Source of the DNA: Luteolibacter sp. Y139
GTDB lineage: Bacteria > Verrucomicrobiota > Verrucomicrobiia > Verrucomicrobiales > Akkermansiaceae
Assembly: GCF_038066715.1 (NCBI RefSeq)
Contig: NZ_JBBUKT010000007.1
Location: 248,001-312,000, forward strand
Direction of reading: 5' to 3'
Length of the DNA stretch: 64,000 nt
Shown here piece by piece: positions 8,637 to 17,866 of this stretch. How positions within the stretch are numbered: position 1 is the first letter of the stretch; each line of letters begins with the position of its first letter. The position numbers were made by a program, and so were the translations under genes. Under the pieces are notes generated by a model. It was not told where the DNA came from. It ran no database searches and saw nothing but the letters and a program-made list of their open reading frames with translations.

Positions 8637-9479
8637 ATGATCCGGCTTTTCCTGTTACCTCTCATCTCGTTCTTCGTTCTCCCGTCAAGTGCGCTGGCTG
8701 AGGAGATAACTGACTCGATCGAAGTCGGCGGCCGCGTGTTGAGGATTCCGGCACCCGGAGGATTCGTGAGGTGCGACGGGGTGAACGCCGAGTGGGACAA
8801 GGTGATGGCGTCGATGCAGGCGCCGGCGAACCGGATGCTGGTCACCTACGGGAGCCACACCGACCAGGAAGCTATCCGCGCGGGAACTCCCGCCGACTAT
8901 TCCAAGAACTTCAACATCCAGGTGATCAGCCAGCTGGAGGCGAAGGAGATTGGCACCGACACTTTCGCGGGGATCAGGGACCAGACATCCGAGGAGGTGA
9001 AGTCCGCGGTGGCCAAGGTCGAGAAGGAGGTGAACAAGACCATGGCCGAGGGCAGCCGCAAGATTTCAGACCAGCTGGGCGTGGATACCGCACTCAGTAT
9101 CTCGGATACCGCCATGCTGGGGGTCTTCCAGGAGGATGCGCAATCGTTTGGATTCACCATGGCGCTGAAGCTGAAGGTCTCGACCCCGAAGGGAACGGAA
9201 GACTCGAAGTCGGTGGTGGCCGCCATGATGCAGCCTGTGAATGGACGGCTGCTCCTGTTCTACGCGACGATGCCCTATCTGAGTGAGAACGACAGGAAGG
9301 AGGCGGAGACTTCGGTCAAGGCGTGGGCCGATGCCGTTTTTGCCGCGAATCCCCAGGTCAAGGGGCCGCCGGCACGACCTGGACTTTTTGACGGGGTGGG
9401 CCGCTCCGGTTTGATCGGGGCGATTGTCGGGGGGCTGCTGGGGGTAATCTTCATGGTGAAGAAAAAGATCACGGGGTGA
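8637..9479 (+). CDS. Secreted, C-terminally membrane-anchored protein of unknown function
   Basis: The 280-residue protein starts with a signal peptide ending near LPSSALAEE and finishes with a membrane helix at about 255-275 (LIGAIVGGLLGVIFMV) followed by KKKITG. It should therefore be periplasmic with a C-terminal inner-membrane anchor. The central domain starts EVGGRVLRIPAPGGFVRCDG. I do not recognise a named family, although such proteins seem to occur in several phyla. The start at ATG 8637 is chosen because the signal peptide begins there; the longer upstream open frame overlaps the AraC gene on the other strand and is not coding. It is divergent from the PAS-AraC gene. Confidence 0.7.
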   Translation: MIRLFLLPLISFFVLPSSALAEEITDSIEVGGRVLRIPAPGGFVRCDGVNAEWDKVMASMQAPANRMLVTYGSHTDQEAIRAGTPADYSKNFNIQVISQLEAKEIGTDTFAGIRDQTSEEVKSAVAKVEKEVNKTMAEGSRKISDQLGVDTALSISDTAMLGVFQEDAQSFGFTMALKLKVSTPKGTEDSKSVVAAMMQPVNGRLLLFYATMPYLSENDRKEAETSVKAWADAVFAANPQVKGPPARPGLFDGVGRSGLIGAIVGGLLGVIFMVKKKITG

Positions 9480-9563
9480 GCCGGAGGGCAGGGGGCGCAC
9501 TCGCGCTTGCGTGAGATGTGACTCGATTGCGTCGCTCCGCAGGCTCCGGGTAGAAATTGGAAG

Positions 9564-9605
9564 CCCCCGGACACTAGAGGGGGGAACCGTTCCAGTGTCC
9601 GAGGG
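9564..9605. terminator. Long hairpin in convergent intergenic space
   Basis: CGGACACT (9568-9575) pairs with AGTGTCCG (9594-9601). The stem extends outward to GCCC/GGGC with one mismatch, and further AATTGG/CCAATT arms lie around 9556 and 9613. There is no U-run on either side, so it may be a structured RNA end rather than a classical terminator. It lies in the 308-bp gap between two convergent genes, which otherwise holds only a second hairpin near 9728. Confidence 0.5.
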
Positions 9606-9727
9606 CCGTTGTCCCAATTGCATGGGGGGCTGTGCAACTATCCCTTACGGAGAAGAGCCTGTCTGATTTTTCCCCGGATGGCTAGTACGGAATCGCGTAA
9701 CTCGGGAATTCCTGCCGGGAGATGAGG

Positions 9728-9759
9728 AAAGGCCGGACCACTCGCGCGGCCCGGCCTTT
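9728..9759. terminator. Probable bidirectional terminator
   Basis: AAAGGCCGG (9728-9736) and CCGGCCTTT (9751-9759) form a perfect 9-bp stem with a 14-nt loop between two convergent genes. The A/T ends give a short U-run on both strands. It would end the 1502-residue protein's transcript, whose stop is at 9788, and the opposing transcript. Confidence 0.6.
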
Positions 9760-9787
9760 CGTACCCGTTGTTGATGGACCCAGGAAA

Positions 9788-12700
9788 TCAGGGGGCGTCG
9801 CTCACGTCGGCGCGGAGGAATGCCTTGGGATTCGGGCTTCCGGGCGTGCCGGGCAGGCGGAAGCTGCGGTAGCTCCAGCCGGTGGACAGGCCGGGCATCC
9901 CGGAGGAGAGAGCGGGGGTGACCTCGGTGACATTGAGCAAAGTGAAGTCGCCAAGGGAAAGGGATCCCTGGATCTTGTAGATGACGTGATCGATCACATC
10001 CGAGACCAGATCGCCGGGACCATTGAACGCTGCGCCGGTGCGGACCGGCAAGGTGAGGGTGAGAGCATTCTCCACGCCCGCGCCGGGATCGACATCGGCA
10101 ACCGCGAGCCGGGTCTTGCCGTCGTTGCCACCGCCGAGCGGATTTCCATCGAGGCCGAATTCGATGATGTTCTGGATGCCGTCCTTGTCGGGATCCTGAA
10201 GCTTGCCGTTGTTGGTGGCATTGAGGCCCTTGGAGGATGCCCAGGTGTCGTAGGCGGAACCGGCAGCCGCGGTCAGGGTGATGGAGGTCTGGCCGGCCAC
10301 GACATCGTCGTAGTCGACGGCGAAGGTATTGGAGCCGAGAGTCAGTGTGCCGCCGTCCGGAGCATTGTTGAAGGCTCCGCTGAGCGCGCCGGTGTAGCTG
10401 GCGAGGACGAGCTTGTCGCCGATGTTCAGCGTGGCTGCGCCCAGGTCGGTGACGGTGAGGGTGCCTCCGAGTTGCAAGCTGCCAGTCACGGCGAGCTTGT
10501 CTGCGGTCAAGGTCGCGGAGTTGATCTGGGCGACGTAGCTGCCGGTGGCAGAGAAGCTGGTCGCGCCGGTGGACAGCGTGCCGATGGCGGCTAGCGAGGG
10601 TGAGACGATGCCACTGCTGGTCAGTGAGCCGCCCAGCGTTCCGCCGCCGCCCAGCGTGGCACCGCTGGCGACGATGACCGGTGAGGCGGTGAGTGAACCA
10701 TTGACCACCAGCGTGCCGGCATTGACCTGCGTGGCGCCGGTGTAGCTGCTCCCGATCCCCTCGAGCGTGAGGGTGTGCACGCCGTCCTTGGTGAAGCCAT
10801 ATGAGCCGCCGTTCTCGGTGATGATTCCGGTGAGGGTCAGCGGGAAGTTGCTGATCGGGGAGCGGACGCCGGAGTTCAGGCTGACCTGCAGTGCATTGCC
10901 TTCGAGGATGATATTAGCCGGGACACTGGCGACGACGGCTCCGGCGTTGCCGAAGGCGGCGTTCTCGCGAAGGGTGATCGGCCAATTGATACCGCCCGCG
11001 GCGGGGTTGTTCTGATAGAACTGCATGTTGGCACCGGGCTCCACGGTGATGGTTCCCTGCTCGCCCGGAGCAAAGGAAGTGAGGGTATTGACCTCGGCTG
11101 CTAGAGTGCCTCCCTCGATGACGATGGCACCCGGACCCTGGATCGTGCCGGAGACGACGGTGAACTGATTGGTGCCGCGCTTACGCAAGGTGTGATTGTT
11201 CAAGGTCAGCACCGGGGTGCCGCCGCGAAGGTCAAAGCGGGCGGTGCCACCGACGCTTGCATCGGCATCCAACGAGAGTTTCTGGAAGGCATTCTGTTGG
11301 TTCACGGTGCCGGCGTTGACCAAGGCTCCACCTCCCGTGGGTCCATTGCCGGTGATGTTGATCTGCTTGGCTCCGTAGTTCGCGTTGTTGAGGGTCGGGT
11401 TGCCGGAGATGTCGAGTGCGCCACCGGACTGGACTGTCACTGCTCCGCCGGGAAGGGATCCGAGGGAGCCGTTGTTGGTCGTGCGGAGAGTACCGGAAGT
11501 CACGGTGGTGGCACCGCCATAGGTATTCGTGGCGCTGAGCGTGGTGGTGCCACTGCCCGTATGGCGGACCTCGCCGCCGCCGCTGATGAGATTGGCGAAG
11601 GTGAAGTCGTCGGAGCGGTTGAAGGCAAGCGTGCCATCGTTTTTGACTTCGCCGTTGCCGAGGCTGCCGCTGGTACCGCCATTTCCGACCTGGATGGTGC
11701 CGAAGGTGATGATGGTGCCGCCGGTGTAAGTATTCGTATTGGCGATGGCGGTGATGCCTGCGCCGGTTTTGTTCAGCGTGATGTTGCCGGTGATGGCGCG
11801 ACTGCCGGTGACCGTGTAGTTCTTCGTCTCATTCTCGAATCCAACGGATGCAGGAGCGACGTCCGCGACACTGATGTCGACGTTGGTTCCGGTGGCGTTG
11901 TCATTGAAGAGCACGTGATCGCCGAGGACGTAGTCGGTCGCGGTCAGGGGATTGGTGTTCAGGGTCCAGTTCTTCGGAGCGGTCAGGGTGGCGGTGCTCC
12001 ACTCGCTGCCAAGCTTGCCACTCCATACCGGATACTCGTTGCTGGCGGTGACATTGAGCATGATCGCCTTGTTGCCGGGATCATTGGAGAGGGTGGCGGC
12101 GAAGCGCGGTGGCACGTTGATGATCGTGAAGGCGGTGATGCCGGTGCCTGCAAGCGAGCCGACCGGCGAATAGGAGATCAGCGGGTGCGAGCCGACTACC
12201 GGCTGAACGCCGCTGAGGTTCACCGTGACGCTGCCTGCTCCACCAGCCGGGGTGATGGCTCCGGCCACCGTGATGGGAGCGACCGGCAGTGGGGTCATGT
12301 CGATATTGAGCGTGGTGCCCGCCGCAAGATCGAGCGAGCCGCCCAGATTCAATCCGCCGAAATCAATGCCCGTGGCGCGCAGCGTGCCGCCGGTGGCGAC
12401 GCTAACGTTGCCTCCGACATTGCCATTTCCCGCGAGGGTGGCTCCGGAGTTCACGCTGATGGCACCGAGGGCATCCAGATTTCCCACGGCCTCTAGGGTG
12501 CCGCCGTTGACGGTGGTGGTGCCGCTATAGGTGGTGGTTCCACGCAGGATCTGCTTGCCGCTGCCGTTTTTCACCAGGCTGATGGTGCCACTACCGACGA
12601 CTTCTTCGATCTTGCCGCCGAAGTCGCCATTGGCGTTTCCGGTGCCGATCGTGAGGGTGGAGTTGGCCGGGGCAGCGGCCAGATTGGTCACCACGTAGTT

Positions 12701-14296
12701 GGCGTTGATGCCGCAGTTGAGACCGGCGATGGTTTCATTGAAGCCGTTCAGGTCGAGACGGGATAGATCGCTGCCGCCGATGGTCACGGTGCTCGCGTCC
12801 GGAATCTGTCCACTGGCTAACAGCCGCAAGGTGAACTGGCGTCCGGAGGAGAGGGCATTGATATTGAGGTTCCCTGTCCAGTCGTTGGGCGTGACGCTGG
12901 TGTTCCCGAGGCGGAGGAGGCACATGCCGGTGGCTGAGAAACTGGAGGTCTCCAGATTGCCGGTGCCGGTGATCCGACCGGTGATCGACGGGCCGCCAGT
13001 GCTTGATGAGGCGATGCGGGAGTTGCCCTGAAGGGTCACCGTGCCGGAAATGCCCGAGGTGGTGCTCAGGCGGATTGCGCCGGGACCGGTGCCGCCACCG
13101 GAGGCTTCGGACGAACCCTGGCCGGAGATGAAGAAGTTGTTAGAGAAATTGCCGGCGGTATTGAGGAAGGCATGGCCGCCGGGATAGATGTAGACCGGCC
13201 CCGTGCCGAAGGCGGCGAGATTGCCGGTTTGGAGGCGGCCTTGATTGATGTAGGTGCCGCCGGAGTAGGTATTCGCCACGGTGGTGCTCAGGTAGCCGAG
13301 GATATTGACGGAGACTGGATTGGCGCCGTCGTCGGCGATGGCCGAGGAGATGACGAGGTTGTTGTTGGTCGCGGCGAAATTGGCGGGACTGGTGGTCGCG
13401 TCTAACAAGTTGAGCTCGCCGCCGCCATTCGCAGTGATGGTGCCGCCGGTGACGGTCATGATGCTATTGGCCGTGGAAGCACCGGTTCGATAAATGCCGC
13501 CGCGGTTGCCGAATTTCATGGTGCCGGTCACCGTGAGCGAGCGGCCGGTGCCGAGGGTGGCGGTCAGCGTATTGACCGTGGTGCCAGTGGCGGCGGTGAG
13601 GTTCCCGGTATCGCCGAAGTAGTGGTAGTTGAGGTTGGCGCCGGTGGTGACGGCACCGGCGGCGATGTTGGTGTAGGCGGTGTAGGGGACGGTGTTGCCG
13701 CTGCCATCGAGCGCGGCCCAGTTGTTGCCGATGACCGCCCAGCCACCGAGGATGCCGGACGCGTCATTGGCCAGGCTTGAACCGGTGAAGTTGATGTTCC
13801 CGCCGACGCGGCTGAAGACGAGAGTGGATCCGGTGCTGCGCGCGAAGGTGCCTGAAAGGTTGATCTGACCGCCGGCGGCCGGCGTGGCGAACGTATGATT
13901 GCCGGACGACAGGGTGAGCGGAATGCCCACGGTCTGGATGCTGTCGTCGTTGTTGGTGATGTTTCCTCCGGTGAGCCCGTTGCCGGCGGCGGCCGAGCGG
14001 TCGAGGACAATGCCATTGCCGCTGATGTTGAAGGCACCCGAGCCCGTGTTGATGGTGAGGCCGAGGAAATTGGTTCCCGCGGGGAAATCGTTTTGCGAGG
14101 CTAGGTTGTTAGCGCCCGCGAAGACCAGCGCATCGCCTGCGGCGGGCGCGATGTCATTGGCCCACGAGGTTGGGGTTTGCCAGAGGGCGGCTCCGCCATC
14201 CCATGTCACGGTGGCGGCAGGTGCGGTGATGACGGTGAGCGAGGTGGCTGCGGTCAAAAGCGCGATACGGCAGGATGGGATGCGAAGATGTGTCAT
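9788..14296 (-). CDS. Large secreted autotransporter-associated beta-strand repeat protein
   Basis: The 1502-residue protein has a signal peptide (cleavage near APAA, residue 28). Many glycine/threonine/asparagine-rich beta-strand repeats of the passenger-associated type follow, for example TYSGTTTVNGGTLEAVGNL near residue 590 and similar units near 850, 910 and 1200. The C-terminal 150 residues include DPDKDGIQNIIEFGLDGNPL, a calcium-binding-like segment common at the ends of verrucomicrobial secreted proteins. No beta-barrel translocator and no PEP-CTERM anchor are visible. It is probably a beta-helical surface or extracellular protein. The coding strand has strong threonine/glycine bias. 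A palindromic motif also found upstream of the lyase gene lies about 94 bp before the start. Confidence 0.85.
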   Translation of the reverse strand: MTHLRIPSCRIALLTAATSLTVITAPAATVTWDGGAALWQTPTSWANDIAPAAGDALVFAGANNLASQNDFPAGTNFLGLTINTGSGAFNISGNGIVLDRSAAAGNGLTGGNITNNDDSIQTVGIPLTLSSGNHTFATPAAGGQINLSGTFARSTGSTLVFSRVGGNINFTGSSLANDASGILGGWAVIGNNWAALDGSGNTVPYTAYTNIAAGAVTTGANLNYHYFGDTGNLTAATGTTVNTLTATLGTGRSLTVTGTMKFGNRGGIYRTGASTANSIMTVTGGTITANGGGELNLLDATTSPANFAATNNNLVISSAIADDGANPVSVNILGYLSTTVANTYSGGTYINQGRLQTGNLAAFGTGPVYIYPGGHAFLNTAGNFSNNFFISGQGSSEASGGGTGPGAIRLSTTSGISGTVTLQGNSRIASSSTGGPSITGRITGTGNLETSSFSATGMCLLRLGNTSVTPNDWTGNLNINALSSGRQFTLRLLASGQIPDASTVTIGGSDLSRLDLNGFNETIAGLNCGINANYVVTNLAAAPANSTLTIGTGNANGDFGGKIEEVVGSGTISLVKNGSGKQILRGTTTYSGTTTVNGGTLEAVGNLDALGAISVNSGATLAGNGNVGGNVSVATGGTLRATGIDFGGLNLGGSLDLAAGTTLNIDMTPLPVAPITVAGAITPAGGAGSVTVNLSGVQPVVGSHPLISYSPVGSLAGTGITAFTIINVPPRFAATLSNDPGNKAIMLNVTASNEYPVWSGKLGSEWSTATLTAPKNWTLNTNPLTATDYVLGDHVLFNDNATGTNVDISVADVAPASVGFENETKNYTVTGSRAITGNITLNKTGAGITAIANTNTYTGGTIITFGTIQVGNGGTSGSLGNGEVKNDGTLAFNRSDDFTFANLISGGGEVRHTGSGTTTLSATNTYGGATTVTSGTLRTTNNGSLGSLPGGAVTVQSGGALDISGNPTLNNANYGAKQINITGNGPTGGGALVNAGTVNQQNAFQKLSLDADASVGGTARFDLRGGTPVLTLNNHTLRKRGTNQFTVVSGTIQGPGAIVIEGGTLAAEVNTLTSFAPGEQGTITVEPGANMQFYQNNPAAGGINWPITLRENAAFGNAGAVVASVPANIILEGNALQVSLNSGVRSPISNFPLTLTGIITENGGSYGFTKDGVHTLTLEGIGSSYTGATQVNAGTLVVNGSLTASPVIVASGATLGGGGTLGGSLTSSGIVSPSLAAIGTLSTGATSFSATGSYVAQINSATLTADKLAVTGSLQLGGTLTVTDLGAATLNIGDKLVLASYTGALSGAFNNAPDGGTLTLGSNTFAVDYDDVVAGQTSITLTAAAGSAYDTWASSKGLNATNNGKLQDPDKDGIQNIIEFGLDGNPLGGGNDGKTRLAVADVDPGAGVENALTLTLPVRTGAAFNGPGDLVSDVIDHVIYKIQGSLSLGDFTLLNVTEVTPALSSGMPGLSTGWSYRSFRLPGTPGSPNPKAFLRADVSDAP

Positions 14297-14389
14297 GGAG
14301 GTTTTGGGTTTCGGAACGCAGGCGGCCTCTCTTGGGAAAAGGCCTTTTCCTACTCTGCCACGATGATCCCGAGGGAATCTGTCGGACAG

Positions 14390-14405
14390 CTACTCGATTG
14401 AGTGG
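14390..14405. promoter_or_regulatory. Candidate operator, copy 1 (CTACTCG-type palindrome)
   Basis: CTACTCGATTGAGTGG sits within ACAGCTACTCGATTGAGTGG (14386-14405), 94-109 bp upstream of the repeat-protein start. A nearly identical element lies at 16920-16935 before the neighbouring lyase gene. The dyad symmetry and the placement suggest a transcription factor site; the binding protein is unknown. Confidence 0.5.
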
Positions 14406-14432
14406 GCGATGGTTCCCGTGTGGCCGGATGCA

Positions 14433-16880
14433 TCAACGGGCCAGCCACAAAGCGGGTTGGGTGATGGCGATATTGCGTCGCACTTCGGCGTCCTTCGGAT
14501 CGGCGTCCAAGGTTTTCCAGAGGTCCACGTAGCGGGATTCACGGCAGGCAAGGCCGGCAAAGAGCAGGCATGGCTGGCGTGCGGGCCAGCCGTCCCACGC
14601 CTGGACATCGTGCGGGTGAGGCCAGGTGGCCTTGTCCGCGAGATAGGGATGGAGGAATGCCACGGCTCGCTTGATGCCGCGGCCATCGGCGAGCTCGAAG
14701 TCCCACAGGCTGTCCTCCGATGTGGATAGTACTTGGCAAAGGGTGGCCATGTTATCGAGCTGGAAGATCGAGTAGCCGTAGGGCTTGGTGCGGGCGAGTT
14801 CCTGGGGGAAGCTGCCGTCCTCCGCCATCTGTGTGGGCACGAAGGCGTCCTTGAAGCGCTGGCGGCATTTGGCGAGTTGTGCTTCGTCGCTGGTGAACCC
14901 GGCGAAGACTGCGAGCTGCAGGAAATAGGCGACGGCGTGATTGTTCTTCGTCGCTGCCTCTTCCTTGCCGTTCTTGCTTTGGGTCATCCATTTCGCGTAA
15001 TCGCTGAACCACAAGCGGAGGCCTTTGCGCAGTTCCGGGGTGAAGGCCGGCGAATTCTCCATCGCCTCCACGGCCTTGGGGATTTCGATGAGGTGAAGCG
15101 TGTCGATGATGCCAATGCCGCGCCCGCGGGTGACGCCCGGGATGGCCTGGGCATACTCGAGGTTGGGATTCATCCGCGTGGAAGGATCGAGAAAGAAGGT
15201 CTCTAACAGGGCGGCCGCCTTTGCCGGATACTTCGGGTCTCCGGTGGCCAGCCATGCTGCGGCGAGTGCGGCCACGGCGTCTCGCAACTCGCGCATGGTG
15301 TCCCGGTGAGCGGTGAAGTTCTCGGGATTGGTTTCGCCGTCGCGCTTGATGTAGGGCAGGCCGTCCGGCTTCTTTGGATCGGGCCACCAGTAGTCGCCGT
15401 TGGAGTAGAAGTCGTTTGGTCCGCCTTCACTGAGCTTGGCGCGGTGGCTGGTGATGGTGAGGGGTTGCTGCTTCAACGCAGCTTCAGCGGCGATGAGGAT
15501 GCGCTCGCGATCATGGGCGAGGACTTCGCGCAAGTTCGCCCTCGAGGCCTGCATCCACGGCGGGCCGGTGTCGGCGGCGGTGAGCGGTCGTGCGGTGGCG
15601 GGGGCTTGGGAAATTTGGTCGCAGCCGGCATCGAAGCGGCCGATGCGGGGCTGGCCATCGAGATCGGTGGTGATTCCGGGAAAGGGGTCCGCCACCGATT
15701 GCAAGGGGCTGCCGGGGGAAGGCCGCCCTACCTCACAGGAGTCGCGGGTGAGCATCAGGTCGACCTTGCGGGCGTGCTCGTCGACGCGGTTGGTGAAATT
15801 GCCGGTCCAGTGAAACCCCGCGCCTTGGGTGCCTCGCGTCAGCTCTGCTTGCTGGGGGAGCGAGAAGACATTGTTCGCGATGACGATGCTCTCCGGCCTC
15901 AGGGTACGGCCGGCACTGCCGAAGCCGGCATCGAGCTCGATGGCAGCGCCGGGTGAATCGATGATCGTGTTGAACACCACGGCGACATTGCGCGCCTCGA
16001 CGTAGCCGGTGGCCGGGCCATCGGGAATTCCAGCGGTGAGGCGGATCGCACCATCGGCGACGGAGTCGATGTAGTTGTTCGCGACGACATGGTCCTGGCC
16101 GATCACGCGGATGCCGCCGGAGCCGCGCTTGAGGTGGCCGAAGAAGAAGTTTCCCTCCACGCGGCAGCGATTCCCGTGACGCAGCGTGAGGAAGCCGGCG
16201 CAGTCTCGGAAGGTGTTCGCGCGGTAGATGTTGTCGCAGGACTTGTTAGAGATCACCTCGATCTCGCCATCGCAGCGCTCGAACAGGTTGTGTTCGACAT
16301 TAGTGGCGGACGAGAGCATGGCCTGATGGCTGTAGCCGATGCGGATCGTCTCGCCGCCATTGCGCCCGAGCGGTGGTCGTTCGCCGAAATGATTGTGATC
16401 GAAGCGATGCTGGTTCGGGCTTTCCTCGACCTCGACTTGCACGGTCGGGCCCTCGGTGGTCTTGCCGGAGAAGAGGCACTGGTCCACGCGGTGGCGCTGG
16501 CCGGAGAGGTGCAGGTAGTTCTTCTGCTTGCCGCCGGTGATGGCGCAGCTGGTGAGGCGGTTGTCGCGGCCTTTGATCTCGATGTTGCCATCCTTCACCC
16601 ACAGGCCGGAGACCACGAGATGGTCGCCATCGATCTCAAGCGATGAATCCTCTTCAAGGAACGTCGTGCCGGAGGTGGCGGCGCGAAGGGTGATCGGGTG
16701 ATCTTCCGTGCCCTTGGCCTGGAAACGGATCTGCTGGTGTTTCCACGAGCCGTCCGCCATCACCACGGTGTCACCCGGGGACAATGATAGTCCTGCCAGC
16801 TCCGCGGCCGAGGAAACGCGGTGCTCGGCCGCACGGGCGAAGGTGAGGCAGAGCAGGACCGGAAGAAGCCGTCGAAACAT
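14433..16880 (-). CDS. Two-domain polysaccharide lyase: PL6 chondroitinase B/alginate lyase plus PF05426-type alginate lyase domain
   Basis: The 815-residue secreted protein has a signal peptide ending near residue 18. Residues 20-430 form a PL6-type beta-helix. The calcium-site acidic pair is at E206/E208, the catalytic lysine at K213 (SNKSCDN) and the arginine at R234 (LTLRHGN), matching chondroitinase B K/R geometry. Residues 455-815 match the alpha-barrel alginate lyase domain of PL5/PL38-like enzymes (NGDYWWPDPKKPDGLPY, TKNNHAVAY, QLDNMATL). Both halves look catalytically intact. Uronic-acid-rich polysaccharides such as alginate, glucuronan or chondroitin are plausible substrates; which one cannot be told. 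It lies directly upstream of the repeat protein, same strand, each gene with its own palindromic motif. Confidence 0.85.
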   Translation of the reverse strand: MFRRLLPVLLCLTFARAAEHRVSSAAELAGLSLSPGDTVVMADGSWKHQQIRFQAKGTEDHPITLRAATSGTTFLEEDSSLEIDGDHLVVSGLWVKDGNIEIKGRDNRLTSCAITGGKQKNYLHLSGQRHRVDQCLFSGKTTEGPTVQVEVEESPNQHRFDHNHFGERPPLGRNGGETIRIGYSHQAMLSSATNVEHNLFERCDGEIEVISNKSCDNIYRANTFRDCAGFLTLRHGNRCRVEGNFFFGHLKRGSGGIRVIGQDHVVANNYIDSVADGAIRLTAGIPDGPATGYVEARNVAVVFNTIIDSPGAAIELDAGFGSAGRTLRPESIVIANNVFSLPQQAELTRGTQGAGFHWTGNFTNRVDEHARKVDLMLTRDSCEVGRPSPGSPLQSVADPFPGITTDLDGQPRIGRFDAGCDQISQAPATARPLTAADTGPPWMQASRANLREVLAHDRERILIAAEAALKQQPLTITSHRAKLSEGGPNDFYSNGDYWWPDPKKPDGLPYIKRDGETNPENFTAHRDTMRELRDAVAALAAAWLATGDPKYPAKAAALLETFFLDPSTRMNPNLEYAQAIPGVTRGRGIGIIDTLHLIEIPKAVEAMENSPAFTPELRKGLRLWFSDYAKWMTQSKNGKEEAATKNNHAVAYFLQLAVFAGFTSDEAQLAKCRQRFKDAFVPTQMAEDGSFPQELARTKPYGYSIFQLDNMATLCQVLSTSEDSLWDFELADGRGIKRAVAFLHPYLADKATWPHPHDVQAWDGWPARQPCLLFAGLACRESRYVDLWKTLDADPKDAEVRRNIAITQPALWLAR

Positions 16881-16919
16881 GACGGCCCACCATCCGGCAA
16901 GAAGCCATTCACGGAACAG

Positions 16920-16935
16920 CTACTCGTGTGAGTAG
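16920..16935. promoter_or_regulatory. Candidate operator, copy 2 (CTACTCG-type palindrome)
   Basis: CTACTCGTGTGAGTAG is a perfect 6-bp inverted repeat (CTACTC/GAGTAG) around GTGT, 40 bp upstream of the lyase start. With its flank, ACAGCTACTCGTGTGAGTAG matches copy 1 at 17 of 20 positions. It also lies just after the stop of the M56 peptidase gene, so a terminator role is a weaker alternative. Confidence 0.55.
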
Positions 16936-16957
16936 CCGCGGGCTAACAGATATATCG

Positions 16958-17863
16958 TCAGTTCCCGGGAAACGGGTCGGCATTGAGCCGGGTCTGGATT
17001 TCCTCGACCGGGATCGCCGGCTTTGCGGGGGGATCGGCGCGGCGGATCACGGCCAGACCCAGGGCGGTGAGGATGGTCAAGACCACGAGCATGAAGAGCG
17101 CGACCCGCGAGCCTTTCGGCACCTTGGAAAACATCCGCTTCACGCGTGCTTCGAGTCCGCTCTCGTGAGCCATGGCCAGTGCGGTTGCGGGTGAGCGGGT
17201 CGAGGCTGCGAGATCGCAGAGGACGTTCGCGTAGCGCTCCGCGCCCATGCCATCGGCGAGCACTTGCTCGTCACAGGCGAATTCGCATTGGTCGCCCAGG
17301 CGACGGGCCATCCACCACACGAGAGGATTGAACCAGTGGAGGGTGCAGGCCACGGCACCGATCGCACGGAGCAGGGGATCGCGGCGTTGGTGATGTTTGA
17401 TTTCGTGGGCCAGGACGGCCTCGCGGGTTTCTTGAGGCCACTCCTGCCACACGACGGGGACGAAGACCACCGGCTTGAGAATGCCTGCGGCAATGGGGCT
17501 GGTGATGCTCTCTAACAAGCGGATGTCGACCAGTGCGTCTCCGGCTTCGCGGGCTTCGATGCGGCGGGAGTTTTTCCGCCATTGATGCAAGACGGTGAGT
17601 GCGGCGATCAATCGCAACGAGGCGATCGCAACGCCTGCTCCCCAGATCCATGGGAGCCATCGGGTCCATGACGGTGCCACGCTTTCACTCGGCGCGGCGG
17701 CGGGAAGGACTTCCCATTCGGGCAAGAAGAACAGTAGGGGAAAGACCGCGAGCAGTCCCAGTACGAGGAGGGTCAGCCGTGGATCGCGCGCCTCATCGCG
17801 CCGGCCGGCGAACCAGACGGCTGCGGTGGCGATCAGTGAAAAGGCGATGGCGGTGGGAAGCAT
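16958..17863 (-). CDS. BlaR1-like M56 family membrane peptidase without sensor domain
   Basis: The 301-residue protein has N-terminal membrane segments near 3-20, 30-48 and 70-90. The zinc protease motif HEIKH is at 153-157, with the downstream glutamates in CEFACDE (193-199) and a membrane helix at 254-273. In BlaR1/MecR1 such a protease relays a signal from an extracytoplasmic penicillin-binding domain and leads to cleavage of BlaI. Here only about 28 residues follow the last helix, ending RLNADPFPGN, so any signal must come through a partner. It is the last gene of a three-gene operon with a lipoprotein (4-bp gap) and a BlaI-type repressor. Role as protease sensor is inferred. Confidence 0.87.
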   Translation of the reverse strand: MLPTAIAFSLIATAAVWFAGRRDEARDPRLTLLVLGLLAVFPLLFFLPEWEVLPAAAPSESVAPSWTRWLPWIWGAGVAIASLRLIAALTVLHQWRKNSRRIEAREAGDALVDIRLLESITSPIAAGILKPVVFVPVVWQEWPQETREAVLAHEIKHHQRRDPLLRAIGAVACTLHWFNPLVWWMARRLGDQCEFACDEQVLADGMGAERYANVLCDLAASTRSPATALAMAHESGLEARVKRMFSKVPKGSRVALFMLVVLTILTALGLAVIRRADPPAKPAIPVEEIQTRLNADPFPGN

Positions 17864-17866
17864 GGA

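Noticed and set aside
11192..12496. Long plus-strand frame inside the beta-strand repeat gene
   Set aside because: Repeats of the coding strand give antisense open frames; no start signal or family match.
9788..14296. Possible CRISPR or tandem DNA repeat array
   Set aside because: The repeats are degenerate at DNA level and reflect the protein's beta-strand units, with no equal repeat/spacer lengths.
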